A DNA stretch of 64,000 nucleotides from a virus: IMG/VR virus record IMGVR_UViG_3300013111_000325, positions 1 through 64,000 of that record. The stretch is one strand, 5' to 3'. Numbering within the stretch: the stretch's first letter is position 1; each line of letters starts with the position of its first letter. Both the position numbers and the translations under genes were made by a program. The notes beneath the pieces are model-generated. The model had not been told where the DNA came from. It searched no databases and was given only the letters and a program-made list of their open reading frames with translations. Positions 7,551-16,280 of this stretch are shown here, piece after piece.

Positions 7551-9430
7551 TGCTATACGAACATGATACACTGCTCATAGACAAAAAGAATGAAGTGTTC
7601 ATGACGGTGCAAGCCGAACCTGGACTCGCAAGAGAATTGAGTGATTTTTTTACATTCTTTGTTCCAGGATATCGTTTCATGCCATCATATCGAAATAAGA
7701 TATGGGATGGTAAGATACGACTTTATAATCTACAAAACAAGTATCTTTATAGTGGTCTCATAGACTATGTTGAGAAGTTTGCTTCAGAACGTGAATATAA
7801 GATAGACTACAAAACAAATCCAAAAAACGTAAATGGTTATAATGAGAATGACTATGAAAGACTTGTGCGTTCTCTCAATCTTGAAATAGAACCACGAGAT
7901 TATCAGAGAGATGCATTTCTACATTCAATCAATAATGAACGTGCATTGCTACTCTCACCAACCGCATCTGGTAAATCTCTTATCATATATTTGTTGCTAC
8001 GGCACTATCAAATGAGATTGACAAATTTTAAGGCAATTGTTATAGTACCTACTACATCTCTCGTGGCACAGATGAATTCTGATTTTGCAGACTATGCAAA
8101 GAAAGATCGTTGGAAAGTTGCAGAAAATACACACATGATTTATTCAGGTCATGATAAAGTATCTGACAAACCTATATTCATATCAACTTGGCAATCACTT
8201 TATAAAATGCCTCTCAGTTATTTTTCAGATTTTGATGTAATTATAGGAGATGAATGTTTATCACCTGATACTGATATTATAATGAAAGACGGATCGTTTA
8301 AAAAAATAAAAGATATTTGTGTTGGTGATTATGTAAAAACATACAATGAAATATCAAAAGAAATAGAAAACAAACCTGTATTGAAAGTCCATAAAAATAT
8401 ATCAATAAAAGAAAAAATGTATGAAATAACATTGGATGGAATTAATAAAATTCAAATTACAGGTAATCATAAAGTCCTATTAACCAATGGAGTATGGAAA
8501 CGGGCTGATAGTCTTAAAATAGGAGATCGTATAAAAGGTTCAATAGTTACCTCAATAGTAGAATGTGCTCCTACTGATGAAGTCTATAATTTACACATTG
8601 AAGATAATCACAACTATTTCGCTAATGGTATTGTAGTATCAAATTGTCACCAATTTAAAGCGAAATCTCTGACTGCAATTATGGAGAAGGCGGTCAATAC
8701 CAAATATCGTTTTGGTACAACTGGAACACTTGACGGCACACAAATACACCGTCTTGCATTGGAAGGATTATTTGGACCTGTTTATAAAGTCACGACAACA
8801 AAGAAACTGATTGACAACAAGACACTATCACAGTTTGAGATCAAAGCATTGGTCCTGCAATATTCAGATGAGACATGTAAAGCACTCAAAGGAGCAAATT
8901 ATCAAGAAGAAATAGATTTTCTTGTATCAAATGAGAAACGAAACAACTTTATACGCAATTTAGCACTCAGTCTAAATACTAATACATTGATATTATTTCA
9001 ACTGGTTGAGAAACACGGTAGAATTCTATATAAGTTAATTAAGGATAAAACGAATGAACGACCAGTCTTTTTCGTCTATGGAGGAACCGACACAAACGAC
9101 CGAGAGCAAATTAGAGGAATCGTTGAACGAGAGTCCAATGCCATTATTGTTGCGAGTTACGGCACTTTTTCTACTGGCATCAATATTACTAATCTTCATA
9201 ATGTCATTTTTGCTTCCCCATCTAAATCTCGCATAAGAAATTTACAAAGTATAGGAAGAGGATTGAGAAAGAATGAACAAAAAAATATTGCGATATTATA
9301 TGATGTTGCCGATGATCTATCTTATAAGTCTCATAAAAACTACACTCTTAACCATTTCATTGAACGTATCAAAATATATAATGAAGAACAATTTGAATAC
9401 AAAATTCTTACAATACCAATCGGAGAATGA
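7550..9430 (+). CDS. uvsW: UvsW recombination helicase, interrupted by a mini-intein
   Basis: 626 codons: N-extein residues 1-235, intein 236-365, C-extein 366-626. The spliced 496-residue helicase is close to T4 UvsW. It is a 3'-5' superfamily 2 helicase that migrates branches and unwinds R-loops, helping move T4 from origin to recombination-dependent replication. Motifs: SPTASGKS (Walker A), the DECH box split by the intein, GTTGTLDG (motif III region) and QSIGRGLRKN (motif VI). Without splicing the DECH box is broken, so activity should depend on it. A downstream gene starts 1 nt after the stop. Confidence 0.93.
   Translation: MLYEHDTLLIDKKNEVFMTVQAEPGLARELSDFFTFFVPGYRFMPSYRNKIWDGKIRLYNLQNKYLYSGLIDYVEKFASEREYKIDYKTNPKNVNGYNENDYERLVRSLNLEIEPRDYQRDAFLHSINNERALLLSPTASGKSLIIYLLLRHYQMRLTNFKAIVIVPTTSLVAQMNSDFADYAKKDRWKVAENTHMIYSGHDKVSDKPIFISTWQSLYKMPLSYFSDFDVIIGDECLSPDTDIIMKDGSFKKIKDICVGDYVKTYNEISKEIENKPVLKVHKNISIKEKMYEITLDGINKIQITGNHKVLLTNGVWKRADSLKIGDRIKGSIVTSIVECAPTDEVYNLHIEDNHNYFANGIVVSNCHQFKAKSLTAIMEKAVNTKYRFGTTGTLDGTQIHRLALEGLFGPVYKVTTTKKLIDNKTLSQFEIKALVLQYSDETCKALKGANYQEEIDFLVSNEKRNNFIRNLALSLNTNTLILFQLVEKHGRILYKLIKDKTNERPVFFVYGGTDTNDREQIRGIVERESNAIIVASYGTFSTGINITNLHNVIFASPSKSRIRNLQSIGRGLRKNEQKNIAILYDVADDLSYKSHKNYTLNHFIERIKIYNEEQFEYKILTIPIGE
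8255..8644 (+). mobile_element. Mini-intein (130 residues) in the DECH box of UvsW
   Basis: Begins with Cys1 (CLSPDTDIIMKDGSFKKIKD, block A) and has a block B TGNH (T-x-x-H). The end YNLHIEDNHNYFANGIVVSN is blocks F/G, with Cys as the first C-extein residue. Removing it rebuilds GDE-CHQF, the DECH helicase box. There is no homing endonuclease domain, so it is a splicing-only Hint domain near the minimum known size. The penultimate residue is Ser instead of the usual His. Boundaries are exact if standard Cys/Asn-Cys chemistry applies. Confidence 0.92.
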
Positions 9431-9431
9431 T

Positions 9432-9764
9432 ATGTCTACGTATAAATACATTCATCTTACAAACGGTGATCACATCTTTACAGAATTACATTTTCCGAAA
9501 GAAAAAACGGGGTTCTTTAAATTAAAACGCCCATTAAAATTAACAATGCAAGAAGATGAAAATCACGTACACTTTGGCTTTATGCCGTGGATACCATTCT
9601 CTGATGATGAAGAAGTGCCATTACAAGCGAAATCAGTAATTACAATGGCAAATCTAAATGATGAGTATAAAGAAATGTATATAAGAGGACTAGAACATCA
9701 TACAAAAATGGAAGATGTAATAGATTTTGAAGACTCTGAAATACCTAATGTACTTTTAAATTAA
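9432..9764 (+). CDS. Conserved-looking small phage protein, possible LSm-like fold
   Basis: 110 residues starting MSTYKYIHLTNGDHIFTE; the same frame extends upstream into uvsW, but this ATG one base after the uvsW stop is the sensible start (GGAGAATGAT before it). The opening LTNGDHIFTEL, a basic KRPLKL stretch and then GFMPWIPFSDDEEVPL recall small beta-barrel (Sm-like) proteins in which a ligand loop follows strand 1. That comparison is weak, and the function is unknown. It closes the uvsY-uvsW unit before the promoter of gp55. Confidence 0.6.
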   Translation: MSTYKYIHLTNGDHIFTELHFPKEKTGFFKLKRPLKLTMQEDENHVHFGFMPWIPFSDDEEVPLQAKSVITMANLNDEYKEMYIRGLEHHTKMEDVIDFEDSEIPNVLLN

Positions 9765-9797
9765 TCATATCAAACGGGACACACCTATAATAACACA

Positions 9798-9824
9798 TTG
9801 TCAAGCATTTGTCAAGCCCTTGAC
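9798..9824 (+). promoter_or_regulatory. Candidate operator with three GTCAAG half-sites upstream of gene 55
   Basis: TTGTCAAGC occurs twice, 11 nt apart (9798 and 9809). The second copy's GTCAAG and a following CTTGAC form a 6-bp inverted repeat with a 2-nt gap (9811-9824). The right arm overlaps the -35 hexamer of the promoter. Confidence 0.5.
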
Positions 9825-9847
9825 TTTTTCATATAGTATGTTATACT
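9820..9847 (+). promoter_or_regulatory. sigma70-type promoter for gene 55
   Basis: TTGACT, 16 nt, TATACT. It lies 25 nt before the late sigma factor gene and its AAAGGAG ribosome site. Confidence 0.75.
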
Positions 9848-9871
9848 GTACAATAATGAAAGGAGTTACTA

Positions 9872-10426
9872 ATGGCTAAAACAAGACACTACGTAAACAA
9901 TGCAGATTTTTTAGAAGCCCTTATTAAATATAAAGCGGACATTGAAATTGCAGAAAAAAATGAAGAAGAGAAGCCTCTACTACCTGATTATATTGGAGAG
10001 TGTTTTCTATTAATAGCACAACGATTATCTTACAGACCAAACTTCATCAACTATGTATTTAAGGATGATATGATATCCGATGGCATAGAAAATTGTTTAC
10101 AGTATGTGCATAATTTTAATCCTGAAAAGTCACAAAATCCTTTTGCATATTTTACACAGATAATTTATTATGCCTTTATTCGTAGAATTCAAAAAGAGAA
10201 AAAACATTTGTATGTGAAGTATAAAGAGATGGAGCGAATGCACTATCTTGAAGATAATGTTGAACATGGACAATATGATACCTCAGGAGAACTCATGACA
10301 GAGGTTGCATCTAATGACATGAGAATAATGATAGGTGATTTTATTGCTGAATTTGAACAGAAAAAAGCGGCCAAAAGAAAACCTAGAAAAAATGTTGCAG
10401 AATATGCAGGAATATACTCTATATAG
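9872..10426 (+). CDS. 55: Late-transcription sigma factor, T4 gp55 family
   Basis: 184 residues (T4: 185). It directs host RNA polymerase to TATAAATA late promoters. Characteristic blocks are the N-terminal KTRHYVNNADFLEALIKYK, the central LLIAQRLSYRPNFINY, then sigma region 2-like DGIENCLQYVHNFNPEK and NPFAYFTQIIYYAFIRRI. It is preceded by its own sigma70-type promoter with operator-like repeats, so its timing may be under specific control. The presence of TATAAATA boxes elsewhere in the window agrees with its role. Confidence 0.92.
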   Translation: MAKTRHYVNNADFLEALIKYKADIEIAEKNEEEKPLLPDYIGECFLLIAQRLSYRPNFINYVFKDDMISDGIENCLQYVHNFNPEKSQNPFAYFTQIIYYAFIRRIQKEKKHLYVKYKEMERMHYLEDNVEHGQYDTSGELMTEVASNDMRIMIGDFIAEFEQKKAAKRKPRKNVAEYAGIYSI

Positions 10427-10454
10427 AACTTCTCTTGTGAGAGTATTAGGAGAA

Positions 10455-10901
10455 ATGAAAATAGCACACATTTATATAGGTGAAGGTCTTCCTAAAAAAG
10501 AAGTTCAATCTGCTACTTTAACAACTACGGGTTTTGTTGGAGATAAGCAACGATGGAAAAGACATGGGCCTCCTTTGCGAGATATTGTAATATGGAGTTT
10601 AACTCGTATTGAAGAATTAATGAATGAGGGACATCCTATTTTTCCTGGCGCATGTGGGGAAAATTTAGTTATTGAAGGAAAGGAATATTTTAAATTGAAA
10701 AAGGATGATATTTTAACCATAGGAGATTCTATATTAAAACTAACTTTTCCTGCCGATCCTTGTAATCAAATTAAAGAATTTTTTACTTCTAATATGAATC
10801 TGGTGCATGATAAAATACCTAGATGGTGTTGTGATGTACTTTATGCAGATGAAAAAGAGATGTGTGTAAATGATCAAATAACACTACTTCATAAAAAATG
10901 A
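10455..10901 (+). CDS. MOSC domain protein
   Basis: 148 residues. The frame is open further upstream within gene 55, but ATG 10455 with TAGGAG before it is the likely start. Conserved MOSC features are TTTGFVGDKQ, the signature FPGACGENLVIEG, and a conserved Cys in ADPCNQI, as in YiiM-type proteins. MOSC domains bind sulfur or molybdenum cofactor and transfer sulfur or detoxify N-hydroxylated bases. Which of these applies is unknown. It is inserted between gp55 and gp47. Confidence 0.8.
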   Translation: MKIAHIYIGEGLPKKEVQSATLTTTGFVGDKQRWKRHGPPLRDIVIWSLTRIEELMNEGHPIFPGACGENLVIEGKEYFKLKKDDILTIGDSILKLTFPADPCNQIKEFFTSNMNLVHDKIPRWCCDVLYADEKEMCVNDQITLLHKK

Positions 10902-10908
10902 AAATAAT

Positions 10909-11988
10909 ATGAAAATAGCATTAATTACGGATACCCACTGGGGTGCTAGGAATGACAATAAAATATTTGCTGATTATTTTTCTAGATTTTATGACAATAT
11001 ATTTTTTCCTTATATCGATGACCATAATATTAAAACATGCATACATTTAGGTGATGTCGTTGATAGAAGAAAATACATTAACTTTAAGACCGCAAATGAT
11101 TTGAGAGAAAATTTTGTAGAACGATTATGGGAGATGAATGTTGACACACATATGATTGTCGGCAATCATGATATCTACTACAAGAATACAAATCAGGTCA
11201 ATTCTCTTCATGAACTTTTTAGCACCGCAGATCATATTCTTGAACCTTGGATCTATGCAAGCCCACGAGAATTTGATTTTGATGGTACTAAAATTCTCAT
11301 GATGCCGTGGATTAATTCAGATAATTATACAGAATGCATGGAAGCAATCAATAATTCTTCTGCACAAATTATGATGGGACATCTTGAAATCAATGGTTTT
11401 GAGATGCATCAACATGGTCAAATATGTGATGCAGGTTTTAGTGCAGACATGTTTTCTAAATTTGATTTAGTTTACAGTGGGCATTTTCATCACAAATCTA
11501 CACAAGGTGGTATCACATATCTTGGTAATCCTTATGAAATAACTTGGTCTGATTTTGGAGATGCAAGAGGTTTTCATGTGTTTGATACGAATACACGAGA
11601 ACTGGAATTTATACAAAATCCGTATCACATGTTTTATAAGATTTATTACGATGATAACAAAGAAACATTTGAGACTATTAAAGAAAGAGATTACGGTATT
11701 TACACAGGAACAATTGTTAAGGTTATTGTTACTGAAAAGAACAATCCGTATTGGTTTGACACAATGCTTGATGAGTTATACAAAGCGGATGTCGCAGATG
11801 TTTCTGTGGTTGAGAATGTTGATCTTGAATTTGAAAATGATGAATCTGTAGTTGATGAAGCCGAAGATACTTTGACTATTTTGAGTAATTACATTGATGG
11901 TTTGAATATTCAAAAGAATAAAAAAGAACTTGACAATCTTATAAGAACACTTTACAATGAGGCATTGGACTATGAAATCACAGCCTGA
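10909..11988 (+). CDS. 47: Recombination endonuclease subunit gp47 (Mre11-like)
   Basis: 359 residues (T4: 339). Metallophosphoesterase motifs occur in the family order: TDTHWGARNDN (DxH), LGDVVDRR (GDxxDR), VGNHDIYY (GNHD), MGHLEING and YSGHFHHKS (GHxH). With gp46 it forms the nuclease that resects DNA ends for recombination-dependent replication and host DNA breakdown. Its 3' end overlaps a small ORF, and gp46 follows two small genes later. Confidence 0.95.
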   Translation: MKIALITDTHWGARNDNKIFADYFSRFYDNIFFPYIDDHNIKTCIHLGDVVDRRKYINFKTANDLRENFVERLWEMNVDTHMIVGNHDIYYKNTNQVNSLHELFSTADHILEPWIYASPREFDFDGTKILMMPWINSDNYTECMEAINNSSAQIMMGHLEINGFEMHQHGQICDAGFSADMFSKFDLVYSGHFHHKSTQGGITYLGNPYEITWSDFGDARGFHVFDTNTRELEFIQNPYHMFYKIYYDDNKETFETIKERDYGIYTGTIVKVIVTEKNNPYWFDTMLDELYKADVADVSVVENVDLEFENDESVVDEAEDTLTILSNYIDGLNIQKNKKELDNLIRTLYNEALDYEITA

Positions 11989-12178
11989 AGAAGAAATGGA
12001 AACTATTACTTTGGATATATCCGATGATGTATTTATGAAACTCGCCATGCAAGCACATGAGAGAGATGTGACACTCAATACGCATATTATTGATGTGTTA
12101 AAAGATAAATTGAAAGATTTGGATTATCAATTTGAGAATGGAACAAAACCTCAACTCCTTACTGAAAAACAAACTTGA
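11972..12178 (+). CDS. Small protein, possible ribbon-helix-helix
   Basis: 68 residues from the ATG at 11972, overlapping the end of gene 47 by 17 nt; GAGG lies 10 nt upstream. A later ATG at 11996 would give METITLDISDDVF. The pattern ITLDISDDVFMKLAMQAHER followed by TLNTHIIDVLKDKLKD looks like a strand-helix-helix protein of the Arc/MetJ type. It sits between genes 47 and 46, where T4 also has small ORFs. A regulatory role is only a guess. Confidence 0.55.
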   Translation: MKSQPEEEMETITLDISDDVFMKLAMQAHERDVTLNTHIIDVLKDKLKDLDYQFENGTKPQLLTEKQT

Positions 12179-12326
12179 TGAATTAGAGGTTCTTGAAAAA
12201 GAACTGCATGATTGCAAATCAGTAGTTAAAGGTAAAATGCATATGCGAGATATCGTAAGTGGATATGTATATTCTAAAAAATCAGAAATTATTGAGATAT
12301 TGAAATCTAATTATGATAAACTTTAA
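12138..12326 (+). CDS. Small coiled-coil hypothetical protein
   Basis: 62 residues from ATG 12138, overlapping the preceding ORF by 41 nt in another frame. It is Leu/Glu/Lys-rich and predicted helical (LLKNKLDELEVLEKELHD). It ends 6 nt before gene 46. I do not recognise it; the position corresponds to the small 46.1/46.2-type ORFs of T4, without claimed homology. Confidence 0.5.
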   Translation: MEQNLNSLLKNKLDELEVLEKELHDCKSVVKGKMHMRDIVSGYVYSKKSEIIEILKSNYDKL

Positions 12327-12332
12327 TAAGAT

Positions 12333-14045
12333 ATGATTTTATTTTCGCAGGTGAGATGGAAAAATCTGCTATCAACAGGTCAGGTTTTTACAGAGGTTGA
12401 TCTAAAAAGAAATCCAACAACTCTGATTGTTGGTGAAAATGGTTCTGGAAAATCTACGATACTTGATGCACTCACATTCAGTCTGTTCGGTAAAGCATTT
12501 CGTAACATAAAAAAACCACAACTCATCAATTCAATTAATGAACAGAATTGTATTACTGAAGTAGAATTTTCTATAGGTAAAAAACATTTTCTTGTTCGTA
12601 GAGGTATCAGGCCAAATATTTTTGAGATTGAAGTTGATGGTGTCATGATAAATCAAGATTCTAAAGCCAGAGACTATCAAGAGCATCTTGAAAAAAATAT
12701 TCTCAAACTCAATTACAAATCTTTTACACAAATCGTAATACTTGGTAGTTCATCTTTTGTTCCTTTTATGCAATTGAGGACAAATGACCGCCGAGTAATT
12801 ATTGAAGACTTACTTGATATTGAGGTGTTTTCTACAATGAATTTACTTCTCAAAAATAGAGTATCAGAACTGAAGCAAGATATAAATCTCAATGAACTTG
12901 AAAGATCTAAAACTGAAAATGCGATAGAGTTACAAGAAGATTATATCTCAAAGATGAAGCAGAACAACATACAATTAATTTCTGCTAATCAAGAAAAAAT
13001 AGATAAGTCAAATAAAGATATTGCAACATATAATTTACAGATTGCAGATATCGAAACACGGATAGAAGCATTGTATAAACTGGTCGAAGATTTCGACCAG
13101 CAACAAAATAAGCAGAGAACGTTAGAAAAATATGAAGATGATATAAACAAAAACCTCAAAAAGGTAGAAAAAGAAATAGAATTCTATCGTCAAAATACAG
13201 ATTGTCCAGTATGTAAACAGACAATTGATGAGGATCATAGAGAATGTGAAATAAAAGAAAAGCGAAAAAAGAAAACAGAACTTGATGATGCGGTTACAAA
13301 AATTGATGAAGAATTACAATTATCAATTAAGTTAATTCAGGAGATGACCGAAACACAAAAATCGATTACAGATTTTCAGAGTGAGATTACAAAACATAAT
13401 GCATCTATTTCCGCAATCAATCAGTACATACAAAAGGTCAATGAAGAGATACAGTCATTAAATGAGAAAGGTGCAGATGTCACAGATGCATCAAAGAAAC
13501 TCAAAAAATTAAAGACTGATCAAAAAAATCTCTTGTCATTGAAAGAGCAATATAGTAATATGTCTTCAATATATGACGTTGCGAGTGTGCTTCTCAAAGA
13601 CGGTGGCATCAAAACAACCATCATAAAAAAATACTTGCCGATTATGAATAAATTAATTAACAAGTATTTGGCATCTATGGATTTTTATGTATCGTTTAAT
13701 CTCGATGAGAACTTTAACGAGACAATTAAATCTAGATTTCGTGATGAATTCACCTATGCATCATTTAGTGAAGGTGAAAAAATGAGAATCGACTTGGCCT
13801 TGCTTTTCACTTGGAGAGCAATTGCCAAGTTGAAAAATAGTATGAGTACGAATCTACTCGTTCTTGATGAAGTGTTTGATAGTTCATTGGATGAAGATGG
13901 TACAAGTGACTTTCTCAAAATACTTCATTCGCTTGGTAATGAATCGAATGTTTTTATAATTAGTCACAAGGGTGAAGTCTTGTACGACAAATTTAAAAGC
14001 ATGATTAAATTTGAAAAACATAAAAACTTTAGCAGGATAGTATGA
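12333..14045 (+). CDS. 46: Recombination endonuclease subunit gp46 (Rad50-like)
   Basis: 570 residues (T4: 560). An SMC/Rad50-type ATPase. Walker A GENGSGKST lies near residue 33, then long coiled coils flank a CPVC zinc hook (near residue 291), then the ABC signature SEGEKMRIDLAL and Walker B LLVLDEVFDSSLD. It partners gp47 in end resection. It overlaps the deformylase gene by 4 nt (ATGA). Confidence 0.96.
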   Translation: MILFSQVRWKNLLSTGQVFTEVDLKRNPTTLIVGENGSGKSTILDALTFSLFGKAFRNIKKPQLINSINEQNCITEVEFSIGKKHFLVRRGIRPNIFEIEVDGVMINQDSKARDYQEHLEKNILKLNYKSFTQIVILGSSSFVPFMQLRTNDRRVIIEDLLDIEVFSTMNLLLKNRVSELKQDINLNELERSKTENAIELQEDYISKMKQNNIQLISANQEKIDKSNKDIATYNLQIADIETRIEALYKLVEDFDQQQNKQRTLEKYEDDINKNLKKVEKEIEFYRQNTDCPVCKQTIDEDHRECEIKEKRKKKTELDDAVTKIDEELQLSIKLIQEMTETQKSITDFQSEITKHNASISAINQYIQKVNEEIQSLNEKGADVTDASKKLKKLKTDQKNLLSLKEQYSNMSSIYDVASVLLKDGGIKTTIIKKYLPIMNKLINKYLASMDFYVSFNLDENFNETIKSRFRDEFTYASFSEGEKMRIDLALLFTWRAIAKLKNSMSTNLLVLDEVFDSSLDEDGTSDFLKILHSLGNESNVFIISHKGEVLYDKFKSMIKFEKHKNFSRIV

Positions 14046-14575
14046 CTGAAAATAAAGTAGAAGTTCATCCTCTTGTAACAGAAGATCACGAACTAATCAC
14101 AACTAAACTTGATGAGTTTAATTTTGATAGAGATGATGCAGAAAAACTTGAAGACACATTAATCAACTGCATGGATTTTTATCGTGGTCTTGGACTGTCA
14201 GCAAATCAATTAGGAATAAATGCAAGAGTATTTGCTATGGTGCATGAAGAACAACCAATGGTGATGTTTAATCCAAAAGTTGTGTCGGCAACAGAAGAAA
14301 AATATCTCATGAAAGAAGGATGTCTCACATGGTTCGGTCTTTTTCCAAAAGTATTAAGACCTCAAGGAGTAACAATAAACTGGAAAGATAAAGAAGGTCA
14401 AGAATTTTCAGGTAGTTTCATTGATTTATCCGCTAGAATTATACTTCATGAATATGATCACCTAAATGGTTATACTTTCTTTGATAGAGCAAAACCAATG
14501 CACATGTCACAGGCCAAAAAACGAAGAAAAATATATATCAGAAAGGCTAAACGACAAGCGAAAGAAATAGTATAA
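14042..14575 (+). CDS. def: Peptide deformylase
   Basis: 177 residues with the three metal-site motifs: GLGLSANQLG (motif 1, normally GxGLAAxQ), EGCLTW (motif 2, Cys ligand) and HEYDHLNG (motif 3, HExDH ligands). It removes the formyl group from nascent proteins. Phage deformylases are common in marine myophages and are thought to speed processing of specific host or phage proteins. It is translationally coupled to gene 46. The C-terminal tail is short and basic. Confidence 0.94.
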   Translation: MTENKVEVHPLVTEDHELITTKLDEFNFDRDDAEKLEDTLINCMDFYRGLGLSANQLGINARVFAMVHEEQPMVMFNPKVVSATEEKYLMKEGCLTWFGLFPKVLRPQGVTINWKDKEGQEFSGSFIDLSARIILHEYDHLNGYTFFDRAKPMHMSQAKKRRKIYIRKAKRQAKEIV

Positions 14576-14595
14576 TTATAATTAAGGGAGTCAAA

Positions 14596-14835
14596 ATGAA
14601 AAATAATAGACTTTGTTATGATATATCCGTGCAAGAATGTATTGAAAAATGTCCTCAAGAACTAGTCCATTGTAGTGTAAGATTATTACGTAAAACTGTA
14701 ATAGGTATGGGTAATGAACCTTTAGCAGATTTAATTGAATGTGCTTTAGATGAACATTGGAGAGAAGCATTTCAGACAGGACTTGATTATAATTCCAAAT
14801 CTTATGAGAACTTTTTAGATAAAAGGTTAGTATGA
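14596..14835 (+). CDS. Hypothetical protein
   Basis: 79 residues with AAGGGAG 8 nt before the start. Several Cys occur (CYDISVQECIEKCPQE), followed by a helical segment, but there is no clear zinc motif. It overlaps the next small gene by 4 nt. Not recognised. Confidence 0.5.
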   Translation: MKNNRLCYDISVQECIEKCPQELVHCSVRLLRKTVIGMGNEPLADLIECALDEHWREAFQTGLDYNSKSYENFLDKRLV

Positions 14836-15023
14836 AACATAAAGAAGATTATGTTTCTTTTGGTCCTAATTATGTCACTAGTCAAGTACGGCACATGAAA
14901 CAAAAGATGCTTAAAATTATGAATCGTGTTCTTGAATCACAAAGAAAATATCATGACAGTACAATTTGTAATAATTGTTTAAATCATATACGTTATGAAT
15001 GTGAAAGGCTGAGTAATTCATAA
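14832..15023 (+). CDS. Hypothetical protein
   Basis: 63 residues overlapping the previous gene (ATGA). Mixed basic and helical; a CNNCLNHIRYEC segment near the C-terminus could bind a metal, but one CxxC pair alone is not decisive. Its stop overlaps the next small ORF's ATG (TAATG), continuing the coupled run of small genes. Not recognised. Confidence 0.5.
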   Translation: MKHKEDYVSFGPNYVTSQVRHMKQKMLKIMNRVLESQRKYHDSTICNNCLNHIRYECERLSNS

Positions 15024-15172
15024 TGATGAATTGGACTAAGGTTCACCTAGAAACTATGAATGTTTTGCAATTGAAAGAATTGAAAAGATATGTTGATGAA
15101 ATCCTTAAACGAAAAATTGAACAATCCAAACGGCTCCCAGATGAAGACTTGGCAGAAAGGCATAGACCTTGA
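15023..15172 (+). CDS. Very small protein, helical
   Basis: 49 residues beginning MMNWTKVHLETMNVLQLKEL and ending SKRLPDEDLAERHRP. It is linked to the preceding gene by a TAATG overlap. The charged, amphipathic, protein-like composition contrasts with the overlapping frame. I consider it real and use it to place the start of the next gene later. Confidence 0.55.
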   Translation: MMNWTKVHLETMNVLQLKELKRYVDEILKRKIEQSKRLPDEDLAERHRP

Positions 15173-16280
15173 TACTCTTTTAGCACACACCAAAAGATTT
15201 GAGAACTACAATAAGTATAGTTGCTCACCTTTTTCAGAAATGAAAAAGAATGATATTGCCGAACATCTGAGCAATGGTACGGTAGTCAATCTTAAAGGTT
15301 CTACATTCACTATTCAGGAATGTAAAGTTCGTTCTCCTATTTACATGTATCAAAAAATACCGATAGGGTATCGTGAACCTGGTGACCTTAAAATTGACAG
15401 ATTTGCTTTTACAGATTATTCACATGAAAGTCAGCAAGAGTTTTACGATTATATTATACGCAATCATAGAACTGATGTTTGGATATGTTCCTGGGCCGAA
15501 GATACTGCAACAAATGATATTTTTGATACGCAATTAGGTTTGCAGAAAGTTGGCACAAAGGTTACTACATTTGGTGAGTTAATTGTGTATTGGTTTTTAC
15601 CATACTCAAAAGATATGTTTGGTGAAAGCAGAAAACATCCAAAAGTGCCTGACACAGAATACCATAATCTTGTAAAATTAAAATTGCCTACTGATATCTC
15701 ACATCTTATATCTGCAATACAAGAGAAAATTTCTAAACTTCCTGTATTTACTAACCATTATTCAAACTATAATAAACGCAAATCTTGGTCAGCAGTATCT
15801 TTAAGAGGGCACAGTCCGAAACCAGAGTTTATTACAGACCCAGCAGAAATGAGTAAGAAATGGAAAGAGGAAAATAAAGATGTGTTATTTGAAATGCAAG
15901 ATACATATCTATATGATGACTTTCCTGAAGTGAGAGAATTGGTGAAGATGCTCAAAGCAGAAGAGATACATCGTGTGCGATTTATGAAATTAAATGCTGG
16001 AGATGGTGAATTAGACCGACATACTGATTTGGTTGATCCGAAAGGTGGATTGGCAGATGGTAAGTTAATGCGAATACATTTTCCTATCATCACAAGTGAC
16101 AAAGTTTTGTTTGAGTCCTGGGACTTGACGGGGCATATACACTGTGCTAATATGAGGGTTAATGAAGCATGGATGTTGGACACTAGAAAACCTCATCGTG
16201 CAGTAAATGAAGGAACAGAAGATAGAATACATTTAGTAATTGACATTGTTTCAAATGAACGATCTAGAACATTATTATGA
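15141..16280 (+). CDS. Two-domain protein with aspartyl/asparaginyl hydroxylase-like C-terminus
   Basis: 379 residues from ATG 15141; an ATG at 15090 is possible but would overlap the real-looking small ORF by 83 nt. The N-terminal half is unassigned (WICSWAEDTATNDIF, TFGELIVYWFLPYSKD). The C-terminal 130 residues have RHTD (HxD iron ligands), RIHFPI, and W-x-LDTRKPHRAVNEG followed by DRIHLVID, the layout of the 2-oxoglutarate/Fe(II) aspartyl-asparaginyl beta-hydroxylase fold. It could hydroxylate a protein side chain. Substrate unknown. Overlaps the next gene by 4 nt. Confidence 0.6.
   Translation: MKTWQKGIDLDTLLAHTKRFENYNKYSCSPFSEMKKNDIAEHLSNGTVVNLKGSTFTIQECKVRSPIYMYQKIPIGYREPGDLKIDRFAFTDYSHESQQEFYDYIIRNHRTDVWICSWAEDTATNDIFDTQLGLQKVGTKVTTFGELIVYWFLPYSKDMFGESRKHPKVPDTEYHNLVKLKLPTDISHLISAIQEKISKLPVFTNHYSNYNKRKSWSAVSLRGHSPKPEFITDPAEMSKKWKEENKDVLFEMQDTYLYDDFPEVRELVKMLKAEEIHRVRFMKLNAGDGELDRHTDLVDPKGGLADGKLMRIHFPIITSDKVLFESWDLTGHIHCANMRVNEAWMLDTRKPHRAVNEGTEDRIHLVIDIVSNERSRTLL

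Noticed and set aside
9441-9448. TATAAATA inside the gene after uvsW
   Set aside because: It lies in the first codons of that gene and no virion gene follows; the next gene has a sigma70-type promoter. Probably chance.
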